Positions 1 to 4,977 of a stretch of DNA of 8,967 nt are shown piece after piece. The notes under the pieces are model-generated. The model was not told the DNA's origin. It worked only from the letters and a program-made list of their open reading frames with translations, and ran no database searches. Position numbers and translations under genes: made by a program. Positions within the stretch are counted from its first letter, which is position 1. Every line of letters starts with the position of its first letter. Source of the stretch: Actinocrinis sp035650855 (GTDB lineage Bacteria > Actinomycetota > Actinomycetes > Streptomycetales > Catenulisporaceae); contig NZ_DASRGV010000028.1 of assembly GCF_035650855.1 (NCBI RefSeq), positions 1 through 8,967 of the forward strand. Direction: 5' to 3'.

Positions 1-1
1 C

Positions 2-130
2 GACCTCGAAAACGGATTCCACTACTGGACCAAGAACGCGGACGGCGTGGAACTCGTGCGCCACCATGTCATGCCGCGCAATCCCGACGCCGAGCCCGAG
101 GGGCCTTGTCTGCCGCCAGGAAGCGTATGA
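2..130 (+). CDS. C-terminal 42 residues of an unrecognised protein (5' end off window)
   Basis: An open frame enters from the left edge and stops at TGA 128-130. Its 42 residues, beginning DLENGFHYWTKNADGVELVR, are mixed in composition and look like true protein, unlike the arginine/proline-rich products of the other frames. The tail is polar and ends in a proline/acid-rich stretch. I do not recognise the family. It reads toward the putative attachment site and stops about 155 bp short of it. That is the place and orientation the integrase gene often has in actinomycete integrative elements, but no catalytic integrase motif lies in the visible part, so this is positional inference only. Confidence 0.55.
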   Translation, partial: DLENGFHYWTKNADGVELVRHHVMPRNPDAEPEGPCLPPGSV

Positions 131-134
131 GAGC

Positions 135-145
135 GGGAGGAAACC
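135..145 (-). repeat. Inverted copy of the 10-bp repeat
   Basis: GGGAGGAAACC here matches the reverse complement of 193-203 (GCGAGGAAACC) at 10 of 11 positions. It lies 48 bp before that copy and faces the four tandem copies, a layout common for protein-binding arm sites. Confidence 0.45.
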
Positions 146-148
146 TTT

Positions 149-170
149 GGGATGCGATTGGGATACGATC
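149..170 (+). repeat. Two tandem 11-bp repeats
   Basis: GGGATGCGATT (149-159) is followed directly by GGGATACGATC (160-170); 9 of 11 positions agree. The 11-bp step is close to one DNA helical turn. It lies between the last gene of the putative element and the tRNA core, where integrase or excisionase binding sites are expected. That role is inferred. Confidence 0.5.
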
Positions 171-173
171 ACG

Positions 174-213
174 GTTTTCTCGTGTTCTCTCGGGTTTCCT
201 CGCGCTCTCTCGA
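174..213 (+). repeat. Four phased 10-bp direct repeats
   Basis: Four contiguous decamers start at 174, 184, 194 and 204: GTTTTCTCGT, GTTCTCTCGG, GTTTCCTCGC and GCTCTCTCGA. G at position 1 and CTCG at positions 6-9 are invariant; the rest is pyrimidine. The exact 10-bp spacing puts each copy on about the same DNA face, as for co-operative protein binding. They sit 70-110 bp from the tRNA core, so integrase arm-type or excisionase sites are the natural guess. A pyrimidine-rich chance tract is less likely, given the invariant CTCG in register. Confidence 0.6.
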
Positions 214-230
214 ATTCCCTTGTTGACGGT

Positions 231-267
231 CCTGGCCTGCGGATGGGCCACATTTCCGCAGGCCAGG
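231..267. terminator. Perfect 13-bp stem hairpin
   Basis: CCTGGCCTGCGGA (231-243) and its exact reverse complement (255-267) enclose an 11-nt loop. It may end transcription from the gene stopping at 130, or be a structured part of the attachment region. No clear T-run follows on either strand, so terminator activity is inferred from stem strength alone. Confidence 0.5.
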
Positions 268-284
268 ATTGATCTTGCTCGCCG

Positions 285-328
285 CTTACAAAGCAGAGGT
301 CGGCGGTTCGAGACCGTCTGTGCCCACC
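285..328 (+). other. tRNA 3' half, tRNA-Val(TAC)-like, probable attachment core
   Basis: Standard tRNA positions can be assigned backwards from the 3' end. The acceptor strand is TGTGCCC (319-325) with discriminator A326 and CC 327-328. The T stem is GGCGG (302-306) with CCGTC (314-318) around loop TTCGAGA. The variable loop is 297-301, the 3' anticodon stem AGCAG (292-296), and the anticodon loop CTTACAA (285-291) with anticodon TAC. Upstream bases (CGCCG) do not pair with AGCAG, and no D-arm or matching GGGCACA acceptor strand sits at the right distance. The tRNA therefore stops being a tRNA at about the anticodon loop, the usual extent of a tRNA attachment core. A decayed tRNA is the alternative. 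Confidence 0.7.
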
Positions 329-354
329 GACCGTGAACAGCATCGCAGCAGCAA

Positions 355-388
355 AGAGCCCCAGACCTTGATATAGGTCCGGGGCTCT
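355..388 (+). terminator. Terminator hairpin behind the tRNA
   Basis: AGAGCCCC (355-362) pairs with GGGGCTCT (381-388), and inside it GACCT (364-368) pairs with AGGTC (375-379) around a TGATAT loop, with one A/C mismatch between the two helices. It begins 27 bp after the CC end of the tRNA half, the usual place of a tRNA terminator. This supports the downstream flank as the original host side. Confidence 0.8.
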
Positions 389-791
389 CGTGCCAGACCG
401 TGCCACTCAGTCAGTCCACAGCTCTCCGATTCTTCGCCTAGCCTGGCCACTTTCGCGCTCGAGTACGCCTGCGGCTGGCCCGGCTCCGCCGGAACTGGAG
501 CCCGCCCTCCCACCCCAAACGCTCCGCGGCCTCGCTGACGCTCCCCCGCTCCGCTAACAACCTCGGGCGCCGTGAGTGCTGCACCCAAACCCCGGACGCC
601 TCGTCCGCCTCTGCGGTTCTCGGCGAGCGCGAATTCGGCCTGACCACCGCGAGTCAATCGTGCTCACCGCCGCCCCGACCTGTACCTGGCACCACCCCGA
701 AGACGGAAAGTCACGCTACTGATTCGCCGGCTCGCGGCGGCCACAGTGGTCTCTGGGGTCGAACGGTCAGGCCTCAGGGAGGAGACAAGCC
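389..791. other. Non-coding stretch, no supported gene
   Basis: About 400 bp without a credible gene. The few open frames are arginine/proline/glycine-rich and lack a ribosome binding site. On the minus strand 440-640 is built from reiterated AGCG/GCGGAGCG-type words and looks like low-complexity intergenic DNA. A weak stem pairs GGCTCC (482-487) with GGAGCC (497-502). The promoter of the operon starting at 792 should lie in the last 100 bp, but I find no convincing -35/-10 pair. Confidence 0.6.
777..784 (+). promoter_or_regulatory. Ribosome binding site for the gene at 792
   Basis: AGGGAGGAG-type Shine-Dalgarno, 7 nt ahead of the ATG. It fixes the start. Confidence 0.75.
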
Positions 792-1304
792 ATGCTCGGG
801 ACGCCTACCCGGCCGGAGCAGTATTCGGACGGTGCTCACGGTCCGCGCGCTGACCGTCCGTATCTCGACGGCACCAGGGCCCATGCGGGCGACAGGCCGC
901 GTACCGCGGGCCGCCGGCTCGGCTTCATTTTCGCCGCAGCAGGACTGGTCACCGTCCCGTGGGTGTTCTACTTGGGAGCTTCTCTGCCGATCGCCGCCGA
1001 GGACGCGCACTGGGCGCTCGGCTGGGTCGGGCTGGACAGCTGCGAGGCCCTCGCCCTGTTCGCCACCGGGCTACTCCTGCTGCGCACAGACAACCTTTGC
1101 GCGTTGACCGCCACAGCTACCGCGGTGCTCCTCGTGATCGACGCGTGGTTCGACATCACCTCGGCGACACCTGGCAGCGAATTGGCCACGGCAATCGTGA
1201 TGGCCGTCTGCGCGGAGATCCCGATCGCCGTCACATGCGCTGCTCTGGCCCTGCGACTGATCCGTCGCCCATTTCCGCCGACTTCCACGTCGATCAAGAA
1301 CTAG
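792..1304 (+). CDS. Four-helix integral membrane protein of unknown function
   Basis: This 170-residue protein has a polar, positively charged N-terminal tail of about 40 residues, then four predicted membrane helices at roughly 42-62, 76-97, 103-121 and 131-155, and a short basic C-terminus. The motif WVGLDSCEALAL starts helix 2 and IDAWFDIT ends helix 3. I have the impression this pattern recurs in uncharacterised actinobacterial membrane proteins, but I cannot name a family. The ATG is chosen because a strong Shine-Dalgarno lies 7 nt upstream. The stop is 18 bp from the start of a membrane-anchored methyltransferase, so the two are almost surely co-transcribed and may act together at the membrane. 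No catalytic residues are evident. Confidence 0.8.
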   Translation: MLGTPTRPEQYSDGAHGPRADRPYLDGTRAHAGDRPRTAGRRLGFIFAAAGLVTVPWVFYLGASLPIAAEDAHWALGWVGLDSCEALALFATGLLLLRTDNLCALTATATAVLLVIDAWFDITSATPGSELATAIVMAVCAEIPIAVTCAALALRLIRRPFPPTSTSIKN

Positions 1305-1322
1305 AGAACTAAAGGAAGCGCC

Positions 1323-2012
1323 ATGCCCGCGTTCCGAATTCCGTCCACTTCTACGGGACATACCCGTCGCGTCACGGTGGCCGCTGCGACCGGTGCCGCG
1401 GCGCTGGCGGCCGGCGCTTGGTGGTTTACCGACCAGGCTCCCTACCCGTATGCACAACGTCGGCTCCTAGACATCCCGCTGCCGTTCTTGGCCACCGCGA
1501 ACCTGGAGGGAATGCTCCGACCACGCCCCGGAGAGCGCATTCTGGAGATCGGTCCCGGCACCGGCCTGCAGGCTCTTCATGTCGCGCCACGCTTGGGGCC
1601 GAGCGGGCGGCTGGACATCGTCGACATCCAGCAGGAAATGCTCAACCACGTTATGGCCCGCGCCGAACTCGCGAACATCGCCACGATCCACCCGCACCGT
1701 GCGGACGCCCGCGAACTGCCCTTCGAGCCCGGCACCTTCGACGCCGTCTACCTGGTCACCGCGCTCGGCGAGATCCCCGAACCCGAGCGCGTACTCGGCG
1801 CGGCCGCGACGGTGCTCAAGCCCGGCGGCCGCCTCGTCGTGGGAGAGTTCTTCGACCGCCACTGGATTTCCTTCGGCAGACTCCACCGCCTGGCCGACAG
1901 CTGTGGCCTCCACCTCGCAGGCCGGCGCGGCCCCAGCCTCGCCTACCTCGCCCGATTTCGTCCGTGTCCTGCCACGAGCGAGGTGCAGCCAGCATTCGCG
2001 GCCAATTCGTAG
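1323..2012 (+). CDS. Membrane-anchored class I SAM-dependent methyltransferase
   Basis: 229 residues. A basic N-terminus is followed by one hydrophobic segment (about 17-36), then a Rossmann-fold methyltransferase of the UbiE/Methyltransf_11 type. Motif I is ILEIGPGTG (73-81) for S-adenosylmethionine; strand 2 ends in the acidic VDIQQEML (100-107); ADARELPF (127-134) is the adenine-side motif; TFDAVYLV (138-145) is motif II-like; LKPGGRLVVGE (165-175) is motif III. The hydrophobic segment suggests an anchor with the catalytic domain in the cytosol; a cleaved signal is less likely because the family needs cytosolic SAM. AAAGGAAG sits just upstream of the ATG. It follows the membrane protein gene by 18 bp. 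The substrate cannot be read from sequence; a lipid or quinone-like molecule is a guess from location. Confidence 0.88.
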   Translation: MPAFRIPSTSTGHTRRVTVAAATGAAALAAGAWWFTDQAPYPYAQRRLLDIPLPFLATANLEGMLRPRPGERILEIGPGTGLQALHVAPRLGPSGRLDIVDIQQEMLNHVMARAELANIATIHPHRADARELPFEPGTFDAVYLVTALGEIPEPERVLGAAATVLKPGGRLVVGEFFDRHWISFGRLHRLADSCGLHLAGRRGPSLAYLARFRPCPATSEVQPAFAANS

Positions 2013-2056
2013 GAGACCAAGACGCACGCGGCGCGCCGAGCTCAACCATTCGCATA

Positions 2057-2086
2057 TTGACTCAAGATCCAGGCTCAAGCTAATGC
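2057..2086 (+). promoter_or_regulatory. Promoter-like TTGACT-18-TAATGC
   Basis: TTGACT (2057-2062) and TAATGC (2081-2086) are 18 bp apart in the gap after the methyltransferase gene. It points toward the gene at 2295, 200 bp away. It is weaker as a candidate than the promoter at 2194 because of that distance. Confidence 0.35.
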
Positions 2087-2130
2087 CTGATAGCAGTCGA
2101 CGAATCTCGCCGTCTCGCGGTCCTGGGATC

Positions 2131-2147
2131 CACCACGGAGCGTGGTG
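2131..2147. terminator. Small 7-bp hairpin after the methyltransferase gene
   Basis: CACCACG (2131-2137) and CGTGGTG (2141-2147) pair around GAG. AATCTC (2103-2108) and GAGATT (2147-2152) could form an outer helix. It may be the weak terminator of the 792-2012 operon, although it lies over 100 bp past the stop and has no T-run. Confidence 0.3.
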
Positions 2148-2193
2148 AGATTGCGCTAGAGAAGTTCCGTCTACATGCGGCGTGCCTGGTCTG

Positions 2194-2223
2194 TTGACCT
2201 GATATGGGCTTAGCCACGATATT
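2194..2223 (+). promoter_or_regulatory. Promoter-like TTGACC-18-GATATT
   Basis: TTGACC (2194-2199) and GATATT (2218-2223) are 18 bp apart, close to the housekeeping sigma consensus. The predicted transcript would start near 2229-2231, inside the hairpin that spans 2225-2264. Confidence 0.5.
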
Positions 2224-2224
2224 G

Positions 2225-2264
2225 GCATCCAGCCACGCGCTCGTCGGTGCGTGTGGCTGGATGC
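2225..2264 (+). promoter_or_regulatory. 16-bp hairpin at the expected 5' end of the mRNA
   Basis: Bases 2225-2240 pair with 2249-2264 in 16 base pairs (one G-T wobble) around an 8-nt loop. It begins just behind the -10 box and ends 17 nt ahead of the GGAG ribosome binding site (2282-2285). A palindromic operator at the start of transcription or an mRNA 5' stem are the main readings. With no T-run it is unlikely to be a simple terminator. Confidence 0.5.
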
Positions 2265-2294
2265 GGCATGAAGCGGGGGGCGGAGCACGTGCGC

Positions 2295-3167
2295 GTGATC
2301 GAGACCAGCAACGGCTCCAGGGCCGTGTGGATGCCCAATATCCGCAGTCGGCGGTACGCGCTGTTCGCCGGTATGTGGATGGTTCCTGTGCTCGTCATCA
2401 TCGTGGAGTTGATGGTGAGAGCTCCCGATGCGCTCTCGGCGATCCTCGCGATCGCACTCGTGATCTTCGGCGCGATCCCGCCGCTGAGTATGGCTCGGAG
2501 CGCCAGTTTCTTCGTCAGCCGGGACTTCGTGGTGAGCGGGCCGCCGCGTAAGGCGTCGAAGAGAGTTCGGCGGGCGGATGTCACGCTCGTGCGGTATCGG
2601 GGTGAGTTCGGGGAACTCGTCGGGCAGGACGGGACAGTTCTGCTGCAGACTTCTGCGCTCCTGACGGGCCAGCAGGTGAGCGAGATCGCCGCTTACCTCC
2701 ACGTGCCGTTCTCGGGAGGCGGGGCGGCTGCGGTGGCGACGCCGCTCCGGGATTCGCCCGGGGCGTTCGTCCTGCGTCCGAACCGCGGAAAGGTGTTCAG
2801 ATACCGCTTGTTCACCGGGCTGCTCGCGGCTGGAGGCATTGGTTTCGGCGTGTACAACCTGGTCAACGGCCATCCTTCGGCCGCGATCTCGACGGCCGTC
2901 CTGCCTCTCGCCCTGGCCCTGGCAAGCGTGTTCTGGCTGCGCGATGCCGCCCTCGTCGTTACCAACGACGCCGTATACAAAGGCCAGCGCAATCGCAGCA
3001 AATACGTCGCACGTGCCGAGATCGCTGAGATCGTGTACGGGCCGCGGACCTTGTCGCTGGAGGCTGCTAACGGGTCGGGGCTGTTGAGCGTCGACACTTC
3101 TTTCTTCGGTGTCACCCAGGCGCAAGAGCTGGCCGACAAGCTCGGCGTACCGCTGCGCCGCGTTTAG
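2295..3167 (+). CDS. Membrane protein with duplicated two-helix plus PH-like soluble layout
   Basis: About 290 residues in two similar halves. Helix pair 1 (about 21-40 and 44-64) is followed by a beta-rich soluble segment (70-140, with SFFVSRDFVVSGP and RRADVTLVRYRG). Helix pair 2 (170-188 and 195-215) is followed by a second one (LRDAALVVTNDAVYKGQ and RAEIAEIVYGPRTLSLE, 215-290). The pattern of strand, turn, then 'residues controlling a loop' resembles bacterial PH-like membrane proteins; this is a fold guess, not a family call. I choose GTG 2295 because GGAG (2282-2285) lies 9 nt upstream. In-frame starts at 2247, 2268 and 2289 exist, but the first two lie within or hard against the 2225-2264 hairpin and lack a good ribosome site. 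Function unknown; it is a single-gene unit. Confidence 0.72.
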   Translation: MIETSNGSRAVWMPNIRSRRYALFAGMWMVPVLVIIVELMVRAPDALSAILAIALVIFGAIPPLSMARSASFFVSRDFVVSGPPRKASKRVRRADVTLVRYRGEFGELVGQDGTVLLQTSALLTGQQVSEIAAYLHVPFSGGGAAAVATPLRDSPGAFVLRPNRGKVFRYRLFTGLLAAGGIGFGVYNLVNGHPSAAISTAVLPLALALASVFWLRDAALVVTNDAVYKGQRNRSKYVARAEIAEIVYGPRTLSLEAANGSGLLSVDTSFFGVTQAQELADKLGVPLRRV

Positions 3168-3346
3168 GGACTTCTCGTCCTAGTGCGGTCGGGCCGAACG
3201 GCCGTGTTTTCGCCAGGCCGCGCTTGGATTTCCTGGAGGTGGGGCCAGAACTCTTGGGGGTGGTCGTGTGCACCTTCGCGCGCCATCGGTCCTGGTCGCA
3301 GAGCCTAACCGAGACAGACACGCCTGCCAGGCGGAGGGGGAGACTC

Positions 3347-3637
3347 ATGGACGAGGTGCCGGAACGCCAACGCCCTCGCAACGGATATCTGGTCGACTGC
3401 CCGTACTGCGAGGGCGATGGGACCGACGCGAACGAGAAGTCGGGGCTGTGCGCCCGCTGCCACGGAACGGGACGGATGACGTGGTTCCTGGCCGCGCGAA
3501 TCCGGGCCCGCTGGGAGGCGCGCAAGGCCAGCGGTTCACAGTCGATCCGGCCGGTTGAGGACGCGGTGCCGGATTACGGCCGGGGCGCCGGCGCGGGCCG
3601 CGGCCTGGAGGACGAGCCGCCCGAGCGGATTGCCTGA
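3347..3637 (+). CDS. Small protein with a DnaJ-like CxxC...CxxC zinc motif
   Basis: 96 residues. Cysteines 18/21 (CPYCEGDGT) and 35/38 (CARCHGTG) form two CxxCxGxG-type knuckles, as in the central zinc domain of DnaJ and in small related proteins; zinc binding is therefore likely. A basic helix follows (RIRARWEARK, 51-60), then a low-complexity acidic/glycine tail. Without J-domain or substrate domain it is not a DnaJ. A role in RNA, DNA or protein binding is possible but unproven. ATG 3347 is chosen because GGAGGGGGAG ends 4 nt upstream; the same frame stays open to 3224 but that extension has no comparable site. The gene converges with the VOC gene, with a hairpin between them. Confidence 0.72.
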   Translation: MDEVPERQRPRNGYLVDCPYCEGDGTDANEKSGLCARCHGTGRMTWFLAARIRARWEARKASGSQSIRPVEDAVPDYGRGAGAGRGLEDEPPERIA

Positions 3638-3642
3638 GCACG

Positions 3643-3681
3643 AATTCCGGGCGACGTCGCGGTTCAACGTAGCCCGGAATT
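3643..3681. terminator. Bidirectional hairpin between converging genes
   Basis: AATTCCGGGC (3643-3652) and GCCCGGAATT (3672-3681) are perfect inverted repeats. After a G/A mismatch, ACGT (3654-3657) pairs with ACGT (3667-3670), leaving a 9-nt loop. It begins 5 bp after the plus-strand stop and lies 27 bp from the minus-strand stop, so it can serve both genes. Confidence 0.75.
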
Positions 3682-3708
3682 GCAGACGGGGGAAACCGGG
3701 CAGGCCGA

Positions 3709-4143
3709 CTAGTCGAGGCAGAACTCGTTGCCTTCGACGTCCTGCATGACGAGGCACGATTCGTTCATGTCGTCGGCGAGCAGCAGTTCCACACGCCGCG
3801 CGCCGAGCGCTTCCAGTCGAGTCGCTTCAGCGTTCAACACGGCGACTCGCTCGTCGCCCTTCAGCCCCGTCCCGACTCGCACGTCGAGATGCACGCGGTT
3901 CTTCACGACCTTGCCCTCGGGCACTCGCTGGAAGAACAACCGCGGTCCGACCCCGTCCGGATCCTGGCAGGCCCAGGCCGCTCCCTGGCGCTCGGCCGGG
4001 AGCGAGGCGTCGAACTCGTCCCACGAATCGAATCCGGGCGGAGTCGCCGGGTCGACGTACCCGAGCACGGCCTTCCAGAACTGCGCGACCGCTCGTGGAT
4101 TCGCGCAGTCGAAGGTCACCTGCACCTGCTTCACCTTTGCCAT
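3709..4143 (-). CDS. VOC-family (glyoxalase/bleomycin-resistance fold) protein
   Basis: 144 residues, one typical VOC length with two beta-alpha-beta-beta-beta modules. The first module holds VQVTFDCANP and FWKAVLGY (22-29), where family members begin their substrate pocket. The second holds NRVHLDVRV (82-90), ARRVELLL and the C-terminal DVEGNEFCL (135-143). H85 and E139 lie where family metal ligands are found, but metal use is not proven. Closest by eye to the Glyoxalase_6-like actinobacterial group, whose substrates are mostly unknown; roles in detoxification or antibiotic resistance are only family-level possibilities. ATG 4143 is chosen because the VOC fold starts there at once and a -10-like box sits 6 nt upstream; the frame stays open far upstream but that part is low-complexity. 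Confidence 0.88.
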   Translation of the reverse strand: MAKVKQVQVTFDCANPRAVAQFWKAVLGYVDPATPPGFDSWDEFDASLPAERQGAAWACQDPDGVGPRLFFQRVPEGKVVKNRVHLDVRVGTGLKGDERVAVLNAEATRLEALGARRVELLLADDMNESCLVMQDVEGNEFCLD

Positions 4144-4149
4144 CAGGCA

Positions 4150-4155
4150 AGAGTA
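4150..4155 (-). promoter_or_regulatory. -10-like box for a leaderless VOC mRNA
   Basis: On the minus strand TACTCT (4155 to 4150) fits TAnnnT and ends 6 nt before the A of the ATG at 4143. There is no Shine-Dalgarno between. That spacing would put the transcription start on or next to the start codon. No clear -35 is seen. Confidence 0.45.
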
Positions 4156-4282
4156 CTGCCCGAGGTCGTGGTCACGGTCGCGCCCGATGAGCGGCCGCGG
4201 TGGCGGACGATGAGCAGCCCCGGCGCGACCGGCTCGGCGTACGCTGCGATGGGAGCGTGGCGGACGAAGGGAGGCGGCGGCA

Positions 4283-4714
4283 TTGACCGAGGCGCAGGAT
4301 CCACTCGGGGAGCTGTACAACACGCAGCTCGGATTGATGACGCAAGTGCGGCGCGGGCTCGCGGAGGTGGGCCGGGTGAGCGAGCAGCTGGCGCAGGCGG
4401 CCTCGCAGCTGGGAGTCGAGGCGGAGCGGGTGACCGCCGAGTTCGAGGAGGCGACCAGCGCGGGAGACGCGCGTTCGGCGCGGGCGTTGCTTGAGCGGCA
4501 ACGCGAACTGCTGGACCGCATCGATGCAGCCAACATCGAACTGCGGACAGTGCGCGACTTCGAGACCGCGCTTCTCCGGCAGACCACGGCGCTGCAACGG
4601 GCCGTCGACGGCCTGCGCATCACGAAGGAGTCTGCGAAGGCTGAGATCGCGCTGGCCCGGGCGGGACGGATGCCGGATCTGGAGGCGGACTCAGAGCCGG
4701 AGTCAGGGGGCTGA
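4283..4714 (+). CDS. Short PspA/Vipp1-like coiled-coil protein
   Basis: 143 residues, nearly all helical with heptad-like spacing. The stretch EEATSAGDARSARALLERQRELLDRIDA (55-82) followed by ALQRAVDGLRITKESAKAEIALARA (103-127) resembles the second half of PspA/Vipp1 membrane-stress proteins (the AGDE.LAR.LL and VE.LR.K...LKA pattern). Length is well below the usual 220-270 residues of PspA and there is no N-terminal amphipathic helix. It is therefore a short relative, or only a generic coiled coil. The TTG at 4283 is used because GGGAGG lies 8 nt upstream and no ATG is available near it. No membrane segment is present. It faces the 54-aa membrane protein gene, with 22 bp between the two stops. 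Confidence 0.7.
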   Translation: MTEAQDPLGELYNTQLGLMTQVRRGLAEVGRVSEQLAQAASQLGVEAERVTAEFEEATSAGDARSARALLERQRELLDRIDAANIELRTVRDFETALLRQTTALQRAVDGLRITKESAKAEIALARAGRMPDLEADSEPESGG

Positions 4715-4736
4715 GCCGCTTGGGGCTGAGGGCGGA

Positions 4737-4901
4737 TCAGCGGGTGGCAAGCGCGATGATGATGAGCACGATGGCGAAGACGGCCAGGATCGCCATGTCG
4801 CTTGGCAGCCTCCTGCGACGGCTGTAGTGACTGTAGCGACGGGTGTACCGCCGCCTCGGGAACAGCCTTCTGCGATGCGGGTAGGTCCGGGCGTACGGCA
4901 T
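4737..4901 (-). CDS. 54-aa arginine-rich single-pass membrane protein
   Basis: The 54-residue product starts MPYARTYPHRRRLFPRRRYT, continues with an Arg/Tyr-rich segment to about residue 33, and ends in one hydrophobic helix (MAILAVFAIVLIIIALATR, 36-54). The positive-inside rule puts the N-terminus in the cytosol. The start is set by AGGAGGG (4912 to 4906 on the minus strand), 4 nt ahead of the ATG, one of the best ribosome sites in the window. It is too short and simple to assign a family. The basic arm could bind nucleic acid, lipids or an acidic partner. An open extension upstream to 5045 lacks such a site and is rejected. Confidence 0.7.
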   Translation of the reverse strand: MPYARTYPHRRRLFPRRRYTRRYSHYSRRRRLPSDMAILAVFAIVLIIIALATR

Positions 4902-4977
4902 TCGACCCTCCTGACCGGTCGTTAGGTGGTGCGGCGTCTCCGGGTGTTGGACTCGGGTACCCAAGGGAGGCGGTTGT

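Larger units (their letters stand above)
1..328. mobile_element. Probable end of a tRNA-integrated element (att side)
   Basis: The interval holds the tail of an unrecognised gene, short phased direct repeats, a perfect 13-bp hairpin and then a tRNA 3' half that lacks its 5' half. Tyrosine-recombinase elements of actinomycetes integrate into tRNA 3' ends and leave such a displaced 3' half at the far border, followed by the host's own tRNA terminator, as seen at 355-388. That general behaviour is established; its application here is inference, because the integrase and the opposite border are outside the window. It could instead be an old remnant no longer able to excise. Confidence 0.45.

Noticed and set aside
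66..336. Small open frames on both strands over the repeats and hairpin
   Set aside because: No ribosome sites, arginine/serine-rich products, and they run through the repeats, the hairpin and into the tRNA half.
286..657. Minus-strand open frame of 123 codons ending in GTDGLEPPTSAL
   Set aside because: The DGLEPPTSAL ending is the antisense translation of a tRNA 3' half, a familiar annotation artefact; the rest is low-complexity and has no ribosome site.
681..722. Frame reading CTWHHPEDGKSRY then stop, reminiscent of the end of HNH-type nucleases
   Set aside because: Only about a dozen residues look protein-like, the upstream frame is low-complexity, and a chance match is more likely than a toxin remnant.
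1467..3125. 552-codon minus-strand open frame
   Set aside because: It is antisense to the methyltransferase and the membrane protein genes; composition rich in Arg/His/Pro/Glu with no domain, a typical high-GC shadow frame.
3192..3203. GGCC-GAAC-GGCC hairpin followed by TTTT (3207-3210) after the gene ending at 3167
   Set aside because: Only 4 bp of stem; too weak to list as a terminator.
4707..4730. GGGGCTGAG direct repeat across the stop at 4714
   Set aside because: Two 9-bp copies in G-rich DNA; likely chance, with no sign of function.
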